Of a stretch of 28,936 bases of DNA, positions 21,993-28,936 are shown piece after piece. Source of the stretch: DASTGO01 sp035719045. Its GTDB lineage: Bacteria; Actinomycetota; Actinomycetes; Actinomycetales; Kineosporiaceae. Positions within the stretch are counted from its first letter, which is position 1. Every line of letters starts with the position of its first letter. Below the pieces are notes generated by a model. That model saw nothing but the letters and a program-made list of their open reading frames with translations, was not told the origin of the DNA and ran no database searches. The DNA lies in contig DASTGO010000477.1 of the NCBI GenBank assembly GCA_035719045.1, positions 1 to 28,936 on the forward strand, read 5' to 3'. Made by a program: the position numbers and the translations under genes.

Positions 21993-22628
21993 ATGTCCGA
22001 GCCGCGCAGCGGTAGCCGCCCCGGCGACGCCGCCCCCGTCCCCACCCCTCCCACCGAGATCCAACCCGCCGCCGACGATGCCGAGAGCCACGGGCCGTCG
22101 ACCGGGGCCGGCAGTGATTCCGCCGGGCCCCCGTCCGACCAGGCCCGTCCCACCGAGCCGGAGACCGCCGGTGCAGGTGCACGGCCCGACCACGGAACTC
22201 CCCCGGCCTACGGAACGCCTCCGGCCCCCGGGACTCCCCCGGCCTATCCCGCACCGCCCGTCTACGGGAGCCCGGCGGGCCCGGTCCCGATGAACCCGCC
22301 GGAGGAGCGCAACTGGGCCATGGCGGCGCACCTGTCCAGCTTCGTCGCCGCCTACGTGGCGCTGGGCTTCCTCGGCCCGCTGCTGGTCATGCTCACGGCC
22401 GGCGGCCGTTCGCCGTTCGTCCGCAGGCATGCCGTGGAGGCGCTGAACTTCAACCTGTCGGTCCTGATCTACGTGATCGCCTGTGTGCCCCTCTCCCTCA
22501 TCCTGATCGGGATCCCGATGCTGCTCGCGCTGGCGATCCTCTACCTGGTCACCACCGTCCAGGGCGCCATCGCGGCGTCGCGGGGTCAGGAGTACCGCTA
22601 CCCGCTGACCATCCGTCTGGTGAGTTGA
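21993..22628 (+). CDS. DUF4870 membrane protein, first copy
   Basis: A 211-residue protein with a Pro-rich, probably disordered N-terminal 100 residues (PPAYGTPPAPGTPPAYPAPP) and a C-terminal DUF4870 (Tic20-like) domain. The domain begins NWAMAAHLSSFVAAYVALGF, has RRHAVEALNFNLSVLIYVI with the conserved EALNF, and ends GQEYRYPLTIRLV. Three or so membrane helices are expected. The start is ATG at 21993, with a perfect AAGGAGGT five bases upstream. Function is unknown. The next gene encodes a second protein of the same type, separated by a terminator, so the pair is probably not one transcript. Confidence 0.85.
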   Translation: MSEPRSGSRPGDAAPVPTPPTEIQPAADDAESHGPSTGAGSDSAGPPSDQARPTEPETAGAGARPDHGTPPAYGTPPAPGTPPAYPAPPVYGSPAGPVPMNPPEERNWAMAAHLSSFVAAYVALGFLGPLLVMLTAGGRSPFVRRHAVEALNFNLSVLIYVIACVPLSLILIGIPMLLALAILYLVTTVQGAIAASRGQEYRYPLTIRLVS

Positions 22629-22966
22629 TCCGCCCCCTCGCCGCACCGCGCGCTCCGCGTCGCCCGGACCCGCGACAGCCCCCGTCGCCGGGTCCGGGCG
22701 AGGACCCTGCCCGCACCGACCGCCGGAGCCGCTCGGCTGCCGACGCGCTGTCCGGAACCCTCTCGCCCGGCGCGATCACGCGACTACGCTGGCAGAGTCC
22801 AACCCGGTACATCGGCTTCGCCCCTGGGAGGCCGCCACCTGTATATCCGTTCGTCCGCGTCCGGTGCGGGGCGAGACCCCGGTCACCGGGCCGTCGTGTC
22901 GTATCTTGTTGCGCCTCACGCGGTGGTCGGCGGGTCTAGGGTGTGCGGTCAACAGAAAGGAATGTC
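22629..22966 (+). other. Intergenic region between the two DUF4870 genes
   Basis: This 338-base gap contains the hairpin at 22662-22700 and a possible -10 box TAGGGT at 22937-22942 with a good AAAGGA ribosome site before the next gene. No frame in it has coding character or a family match I recognise. Confidence 0.6.
22662..22700 (+). terminator. Terminator hairpin after the first DUF4870 gene
   Basis: CGCCCGGACCCGCGAC (22662-22677) pairs with GTCGCCGGGTCCGGGCG (22684-22700) as a 16-bp stem with one bulged C and a 6-base loop. It lies 33 bases after the stop codon. No U-run follows, as is usual in this GC range. Confidence 0.75.
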
Positions 22967-23455
22967 ATGACCGAATACCCTCCGAGCGGACAGGGTGACC
23001 CCAACGTCCCCCCGGCGGCTCCGCAGTACGGTCAGCCGCCCCAGTACGGCCAGGCTCCCCAGTATGGTCAGGCTCCCCAGTACGGCCAGGCCCCGCAGTA
23101 CGGCGCCCCGGCCGGAGCCGGTGGGGTGAGTGACGCCGACCGCAAGATGTGGTCGATGCTCGCCCACCTCGGCGGTATCGTGCTCGGCTTCATTGCGCCG
23201 CTCATCGTCTGGGCCATGTACAAGGAACGCGACGAGTTCGTCAAGGACCAGGCGACCGAGGCCCTGAACTTCCAGATCACGGTGATCATCGCCTACATCG
23301 CGTCGGTCATCCTGACGACGATCACCTTCGGGATCCTGTTCTTCCTGCCCTTCTTGGTCTGGATCGGCAGCCTCGTGTTCTGCATCATCGGCGGCATGGC
23401 CGCCAACCGGGGCGAACGCTACCGCTACCCCTTCGCGCTGCGCCTGGTGAAGTGA
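22967..23455 (+). CDS. DUF4870 membrane protein, second copy, with PQYGQ repeats
   Basis: A 162-residue protein. The N-terminal 50 residues are a Pro/Gln/Tyr/Gly-rich tail with four and a half PQYGQ repeats, encoded by 18-bp units. The DUF4870 domain follows: WSMLAHLGGIVLGFIAPLIV, then ERDEFVKDQATEALNFQITV and a hydrophobic segment ending NRGERYRYPFALRLVK. About three membrane helices are expected. The start is ATG at 22967 with AAAGGAA close by. The shared EALNF and (E)RYRYP motifs make it a diverged paralogue of the gene at 21993. Function is unknown; Pro/Gln/Tyr-rich tails of this sort often mediate protein contacts. Confidence 0.88.
   Translation: MTEYPPSGQGDPNVPPAAPQYGQPPQYGQAPQYGQAPQYGQAPQYGAPAGAGGVSDADRKMWSMLAHLGGIVLGFIAPLIVWAMYKERDEFVKDQATEALNFQITVIIAYIASVILTTITFGILFFLPFLVWIGSLVFCIIGGMAANRGERYRYPFALRLVK
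23021..23104 (+). repeat. 18-bp tandem repeat (4.7 copies) inside the second DUF4870 gene
   Basis: Units start at 23021, 23039, 23057 and 23075, with a 12-base partial unit at 23093. The consensus is CCCCAGTACGGCCAGGCT, encoding PQYGQA. The units are nearly identical at the DNA level, so copy number may vary between strains. Confidence 0.9.
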
Positions 23456-23483
23456 CCACCTGACACCGGGGGCGAGTGCCCTG

Positions 23484-23516
23484 CCCGGGGGCGGACCGTC
23501 GAGGTCCGCCCCCGGG
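23484..23516. terminator. Bidirectional terminator between DUF4870 and hemW
   Basis: CCCGGGGGCGGACC (23484-23497) and GGTCCGCCCCCGGG (23503-23516) form a perfect 14-bp stem with loop GTCGA, 28 bases after the DUF4870 stop and between convergent genes. TTCGCTTT follows on the plus strand. Confidence 0.88.
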
Positions 23517-23606
23517 TTCGCTTTGGGGTCCCCCGCTCGCCCGGGTGCCACCGGAGGCGGTGCGGGCCACGGGCTTGCGGGCCACGGGATCGGGACGGCC
23601 GTCCGG

Positions 23607-24833
23607 TCAGGGGATCAGTGAGCGGACCACGGCGTCGGCGAGCAGCCGCCCGCGACGGGTCAGCACCACCCGGCCGGTCACCGCGGCGCGGCCGTCGAGC
23701 AGCCCGTCCGCGACCAGACCGGCCACCGCCTGGCGGCCACCCGGATCCAGGTCCGTCACCGGCAGACCCTCGGCCAGCCGGACGCCGAGCAGGATCCGTT
23801 CGGTCCGGCGCTGCCGCGCGTCCAGCCGCTCCCGTCCGGCGGCCGGACTGGCACCCGCGACGATCCGCTGCGCATACGCCCGTGGATGGCGCACGTTCCA
23901 CCAGCGCACCCCGCCGACATGGCTGTGCGCACCCGGGCCGATCCCCCACCAGTCGTCGCCGTGCCAGTAGCCGAGGTTGTGCCGGCAGGCCTGGTCGGGC
24001 GTCCGCGCCCAGTTGCTCACCTCGTACCAGGCGAACCCGGCTCCGGTCAGCGCCTCGTCGGCCAGTTCGTACTTCTCGGCGAGGTCGTCGTCCTCCGGTG
24101 CGGCGACCTCCCCGCGGCGCACCCGGGCCGCCAGCCGGGTGCCCTCCTCGACCACCAGGGCGTAGGCGGACAGGTGGTCCGGCGCACAGTCCAGGGCCGC
24201 CTCGAGGCTGGCCCGCCAGTCTGCCGGGGACTCCCCCGGCGTTCCGTAGATGAGGTCCAGACTCACCGCCAGACCGGCGTCGCGGGCCCAGCCGACTACC
24301 GCGGGCACCCGTTGCGGGTCGTGCCTGCGGTCCAGTACGGCGAGCACCGACGGCACCGCCGACTGCATCCCGAACGACACCCGGGTGACGCCGACCCGGG
24401 CCAGCTCCGCCAGCGAGGCCGCGGTCACCGACTCCGGGTTCGCCTCGACCGTGACCTCCGCGCCTAGGGCCAGCCCGAACCGGTCCCGGATCGCCCCCAG
24501 CAGTGCGGCCAGGTCCGCCACGGGCAGCAGGGTCGGAGTCCCGCCGCCGAAGAAGACCGTGCTGACAGCGCGGTCCGGCAGCCCCGCGCCGCGCAGCACG
24601 GTGGCCGCCAGCCGGAGCTCCGCGCAGGCCGTCGCGGTGTAGTCGGCGAGGTCGCCCCCACCTCCCAGGTCGGCCGCGGTGTAGGTGTTGAAGTCGCAGT
24701 ACCCGCAGCGCACCGCACAGAACGGCACGTGCACGTACACCCCGAAGAGCCGGTCAGCGGCCGCGTCGGCGACCTCTGCGGGCAGCCGGCCGTCCTCGGG
24801 TGCGGGCTCACCGTCGGGCAGCGCGCTGGGCAT
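23607..24833 (-). CDS. hemW: HemW, heme chaperone-type radical SAM protein
   Basis: A 408-residue radical SAM protein of the HemW (formerly HemN-like) family, which binds heme and passes it to target enzymes. The cluster motif CAVRCGYC has Cys39, Cys43 and Cys46, followed by DFNTYT. The SAM-binding FFGGGTPTLL and the family segments EANPESV, FGMQSAVPSVLAVLDRRHDP and SLDLIYGTPGES are present. The C-terminal HemN_C region holds NLGYWHGDDWWGIGPGAHSH. The start is ATG at 24833; GAGGAA about 11 bases upstream is the only ribosome site. The lepA-hemW-hrcA order is conserved in many bacteria; here a MOSC gene lies between lepA and hemW and three plus-strand genes between hemW and hrcA. Confidence 0.95.
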   Translation of the reverse strand: MPSALPDGEPAPEDGRLPAEVADAAADRLFGVYVHVPFCAVRCGYCDFNTYTAADLGGGGDLADYTATACAELRLAATVLRGAGLPDRAVSTVFFGGGTPTLLPVADLAALLGAIRDRFGLALGAEVTVEANPESVTAASLAELARVGVTRVSFGMQSAVPSVLAVLDRRHDPQRVPAVVGWARDAGLAVSLDLIYGTPGESPADWRASLEAALDCAPDHLSAYALVVEEGTRLAARVRRGEVAAPEDDDLAEKYELADEALTGAGFAWYEVSNWARTPDQACRHNLGYWHGDDWWGIGPGAHSHVGGVRWWNVRHPRAYAQRIVAGASPAAGRERLDARQRRTERILLGVRLAEGLPVTDLDPGGRQAVAGLVADGLLDGRAAVTGRVVLTRRGRLLADAVVRSLIP

Positions 24834-24889
24834 GGGCGGACGGTTCCTCGCGTGGCGGGGGCAGGCGGGCGGGTGCGGTTCGGGCGGGA

Positions 24890-25606
24890 TCAGGCGGGGC
24901 CGCGTGCGGGGTCGGTGCGGCCGGCGACGCGGGTGGCCACCTCCCGCAGCTTCGGCGCCAGCTCGACGGTGCCGGCGTCCGCCGCGGCCAGCAGGTCCGC
25001 CATCCGGCGCGGGTCCTGGATACCGGAGGTGTCCCCGATGGTCACCCCGTGGCCGGGTCTGCGGACGACGGTGACCGGGTCCCCGGTGACGATCGAACCG
25101 GGCGTGAGCACCCGCAGGTAGGCGCCGGGCGCGCCGCCCTCGGTGAACCGCTTCGCCCAGTGTTCGACGCCCATCCTGCGGGCGAAGGTCACACAGGGGG
25201 TGCGGTGGTAGGTGACCTCGACGAGCACCCCGTCCTCGTCACCGATCCGCCAGCGCTCGCCGATCTCGGCGCCGGTGACGTCGATGCCCTTCAGCCGCAG
25301 GTTCTCCCCGAAGAAGCCGGGCGGGATCTCCCGGCCCAGTTCGGCGGCCCACCGTTGCGCGTCGGTGTCGGCATAGGCGTACACCGCCTGGTACCGGCCG
25401 CCGTGGTGCTCCGGGTCGCACTGGGTGTCCCCGACCAGTCCCAGCAGGCCCACCTCGACGGTGCCGGTGACGGCACGCTTGTCGATCGCGGTCAGGGCGG
25501 GATCATCCCCGGGATCGGGGAGGATCTGGTGCACCAGGCAGATGGCCGTGACCTGTCCGTCGGGGGCCTGTCCGTCAGGGGGCTGCGGGGCGGGCTGCGA
25601 GGGCAT
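24890..25606 (-). CDS. MOSC domain protein (YiiM-like)
   Basis: A 238-residue MOSC-domain protein. The domain begins with TAIDKRAVTGTVEVGLLGLV and contains GDTQCDPEHHGGRYQAVYAY, PPGFFGENLRLKGID, GERWRIGD and TYHRTPC with the conserved cysteine, then a C-terminal extension ending in TDPARGPA. MOSC proteins handle sulfur or molybdenum cofactor chemistry; YiiM types reduce N-hydroxylated compounds with partner flavoproteins. ATG 25606 is chosen because AGGA lies eight bases before it; ATG 25615 is three codons upstream. It lies between lepA and hemW on their strand. The molybdopterin enzyme at 4041 is too far away to imply a link. Confidence 0.88.
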   Translation of the reverse strand: MPSQPAPQPPDGQAPDGQVTAICLVHQILPDPGDDPALTAIDKRAVTGTVEVGLLGLVGDTQCDPEHHGGRYQAVYAYADTDAQRWAAELGREIPPGFFGENLRLKGIDVTGAEIGERWRIGDEDGVLVEVTYHRTPCVTFARRMGVEHWAKRFTEGGAPGAYLRVLTPGSIVTGDPVTVVRRPGHGVTIGDTSGIQDPRRMADLLAAADAGTVELAPKLREVATRVAGRTDPARGPA

Positions 25607-25728
25607 GAGGGCCATCCTTGCATCGGCCGCCGGGCAGAGTCCTGCGGATGACCCGTGCGCCGGCTGTGTCCGCTCGGCCCTGGCTGTTCGCTCGACCCCG
25701 GGCACCGGCCGCGGCTCCCGGGCCCGGG

Positions 25729-27585
<1,857 letters not shown>

Positions 27586-27825
27586 GCGGGGCTACCTCGG
27601 ATGAGTCGATGGGGCGTGGACGGCGTCCATCGTCCCATGAACCCCGCCCCCGCCCGGCCACCTCCCGTCCCGCCGGCCCCGGACCCCCGGCACAGCCTCC
27701 GGACGTCCGCACCCCCGGCCCACGGCAGCGGGGACATGCCGGCCCACGGCAGGGTTCGCGGTCCCGCCGGCGATCACCCGCCCGGCGTACCCAGGGCCAG
27801 AGATCTGTTCACCCCGCCAGGAAAA

Positions 27826-27844
27826 TGATATCACTGAGATGTCA
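27826..27844 (+). promoter_or_regulatory. A/T-rich dyad, likely operator or promoter of the SPFH gene
   Basis: TGATATC (27826-27832), ACTGA, GATGTCA (27838-27844): 7-bp arms with one mismatch. It is part of an A/T-rich island preceded by GAAAA, which stands out sharply from the surrounding GC-rich DNA, and lies about 45 bases before the ATG at 27889. Confidence 0.5.
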
Positions 27845-27849
27845 CTTCG

Positions 27850-27870
27850 TCCGGGCCATCCCGGCCCGGA
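27850..27870 (+). promoter_or_regulatory. Hairpin in the SPFH gene leader
   Basis: TCCGGGCC (27850-27857) and GGCCCGGA (27863-27870) form a perfect 8-bp stem around ATCCC. It sits between the A/T-rich dyad and the ribosome site GAGGAG, so it would lie in the 5' untranslated leader and could affect initiation or early termination. Confidence 0.45.
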
Positions 27871-27888
27871 CCCGCTGAGGAGCCGGTC

Positions 27889-28827
27889 ATGTCCGACGTA
27901 CGTGCCACCCCCGCCCAGTCCTCCCGCCCCGCTCTCACCACCGACCTCACCGAACACCCCGCCTGGGCCGCCAGCGGCTGGTACGCGGTCGGCGGGATCC
28001 TCCTCGCCGGAGCCGGCATGGGTCTGACGATCTGGCAGATCTCCCTGCACAACCCCCAGGGCGCCGCCGCCTTCTGGACGGTCTGCCTGCTGGTCGCGCT
28101 CGGCCTGGTGATCGCCCTGCTCGGCGCCACACTGTGCATGGTCGCCCCGCTGGAGACCCGGGTCGTGCAGTTCTTCGGCCGCTACGCCGGGACCGTCCGC
28201 CGCACCGGCCTGGTGATGACCGCACCACTGACCACGCGGCGCACCATCAACGCCCGGGTGAACAACTTCGAGACCCGGCTGCTCAAGGTCAACGACGCCG
28301 ACGGCAACCCCGTGGAACTCGGTGCGATCGTGGTCTGGCAGGTGCACGACACCGCCCGCTGCGTGTTCGCCGTCCAGGACTACGTGAACTTCGTCCAGGT
28401 GCAGGCCGAGGCCGCACTGCGGCATGTCGCGGTCAGCCACCCGTACGACGACACGACGGGGTCCGGCACCTCGTTGCGCGGGTCCACCGACGTGGTCGCC
28501 GGTGAACTGGCTCGCGAGATGTCCGAGCGGGTCGCGGCCGCCGGGGTCGAGGTGGTCGAGGTCCGGATCTCGCATCTGGCCTACGCCCCCGAGATCGCCC
28601 AGGCGATGCTGCAGCGCCAGCAGGCCTCGGCGATCATCGCGGCCCGGTCGCGGATCGTCGACGGCGCCGTGGGGATGGTGGAGATGGCCCTGGCCCGGTT
28701 GCAGGAACACGACATCGTCGACCTCGACGAGGAGCGCAAGGCGCAGATGGTCAGCAACCTGCTGGTCGTGCTCTGCGGTGACTCCCGCGCGACGCCCGTG
28801 GTGAACACCGGCACGCTCTACCAGTGA
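27889..28827 (+). CDS. SPFH/band-7 domain membrane protein
   Basis: A 312-residue protein of the stomatin/prohibitin/flotillin superfamily. Two membrane segments lie at about 30-53 (GWYAVGGILLAGAGMGLTIW) and 61-85 (TVCLLVALGLVIALLGATLC). The band-7 domain follows, from PLETRVVQFFGRYAGTVRRT through RVNNFETRLLKVNDADGNPV and GAIVVWQVHDTARCVFAVQD to MLQRQQASAIIAARSRIVDG. SPFH proteins form oligomers that organise membranes or hold proteases and other partners; the partner here is unknown. The start is ATG at 27889 with GAGGAG ahead. The stop overlaps GTGA at the start of a 77-bp repeat unit, so something downstream may be translationally coupled. Confidence 0.92.
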   Translation: MSDVRATPAQSSRPALTTDLTEHPAWAASGWYAVGGILLAGAGMGLTIWQISLHNPQGAAAFWTVCLLVALGLVIALLGATLCMVAPLETRVVQFFGRYAGTVRRTGLVMTAPLTTRRTINARVNNFETRLLKVNDADGNPVELGAIVVWQVHDTARCVFAVQDYVNFVQVQAEAALRHVAVSHPYDDTTGSGTSLRGSTDVVAGELAREMSERVAAAGVEVVEVRISHLAYAPEIAQAMLQRQQASAIIAARSRIVDGAVGMVEMALARLQEHDIVDLDEERKAQMVSNLLVVLCGDSRATPVVNTGTLYQ

Positions 28828-28904
28828 GCGAGCGCAGCGAGCGAACCAACAGGCCCGGCGCGGGGCTCACAGCAACCACGAGCGCCAGCGAGGAGAGGCT
28901 GTGA
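28824..28904 (+). CDS. Possible 26-aa ORF linking the SPFH gene to the next gene
   Basis: GTG at 28824 overlaps the SPFH stop as GTGA. The frame reads VSERSERTNRPG, then AGLTATTSASEERL, and stops at TGA 28902-28904, which itself overlaps the GTG at 28901 in GTGA. The frame exists but may only reflect a repeat that creates start-like sequences; the peptide matches no family I know. Confidence 0.25.
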   Translation: MSERSERTNRPGAGLTATTSASEERL

Positions 28905-28936
28905 GCGAGCGCAGCGAGCGAACCAACAGGCCCGGC
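28901..28936 (+). CDS. Possible start of the next gene (partial, MSERSERTNRPG)
   Basis: GTG at 28901 follows GAGGAGAGG three bases away and opens a frame reading MSERSERTNRPG to the window edge. The same 12 residues would be read from GTG 28824. Whether this is a real N-terminus or a repeat placed before a gene that starts later cannot be seen here. Confidence 0.3.
   Translation, partial: MSERSERTNRPG

Larger units (their letters stand above)
27586..27888. other. Intergenic region between lepA and the SPFH gene
   Basis: This 303-base gap between divergent genes contains an imperfect hairpin (about 27610-27640) in the lepA leader, two copies of CCGGCCCACGGCAG (27715-27728 and 27739-27752, 24 bases apart), an A/T-rich dyad at 27826-27844 and a hairpin at 27850-27870. 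No coding frame looks real. Confidence 0.65.
28824..28936 (+). repeat. 77-bp duplicated unit carrying GTGA junctions (runs off the window)
   Basis: A 36-base sequence beginning GTGAGCGAGCGCAGCGAGCG occurs at 28824-28859 and again, without change, at 28901-28936. The period is 77 bases. The spacer holds GCTCACAGC (28865-28873), which pairs perfectly with GCTGTGAGC (28898-28906). The second copy follows GAGGAGAGG at ribosome-site distance. The window ends inside the second copy, so more units may follow. Confidence 0.9.

Noticed and set aside
22625..22939. 104-codon plus-strand frame between the DUF4870 genes
   Set aside because: It overlaps the previous stop, runs through the terminator hairpin, is Arg/Pro-rich and lacks a ribosome site.
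23561..23588. Two tandem copies of TGCGGGCCACGGG between a DUF4870 gene and hemW
   Set aside because: Only two short copies in GC-rich DNA between convergent genes; no sign of function beyond the nearby terminator.

Overview
The window is chromosomal DNA of a very GC-rich actinomycete. Evidence: GC-rich third codon positions, frequent GTG starts, TGA stops on nearly every gene, several candidate leaderless starts, a leucine-leader attenuator before leuA, and actinobacterial families (PF04672-type methyltransferase, DUF3097, SigE-family sigma factor, GerMN/Gmad2 proteins). The genus cannot be fixed from the sequence. No rRNA, tRNA, CRISPR array, transposase or phage gene was seen.

The minus strand carries a housekeeping backbone. 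In transcription order, from high to low coordinates: lepA, a MOSC protein and hemW; hrcA-dnaJ-rsmE, coupled by 4-base overlaps and headed by a CIRCE operator; a HIT protein; phoH, ybeY, CNNM/CorC and era, the last three coupled by GTGA overlaps; aspS; and leuA. leuA has a short leader ORF with four consecutive Leu codons and an attenuator-like hairpin. Its frame is broken by an amber codon at 142-144, and recognisable LeuA sequence continues in the same frame to the window edge.

Plus-strand genes interrupt this backbone. From left: a PF04672-type methyltransferase (1627-2565); a membrane Tim44-like protein with a zinc ribbon (2702-3946); a molybdopterin oxidoreductase (4041-6233); a pyridoxamine-oxidase-like flavoprotein (6313-6789); a three-gene cassette of GerMN-Gmad2 membrane protein, SigE-family sigma factor and second GerMN-Gmad2 membrane protein (13387-17600); DUF3097 (20957-21817); two DUF4870 membrane proteins (21993-23455); and an SPFH/band-7 membrane protein (27889-28827). 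A 77-bp duplicated unit begins at the SPFH stop codon and runs off the window.

Items most worth a second look: the leuA amber codon; the sigma-factor cassette, whose two transcription units share a possible ECF-type promoter; a hairpin with a 24-position stem between hrcA and DUF3097; the GTGA-linked repeat at the right edge; and dyads over the promoter regions of a DUF4870 gene and the SPFH gene. Functions come from recognised family motifs; no database search was possible.
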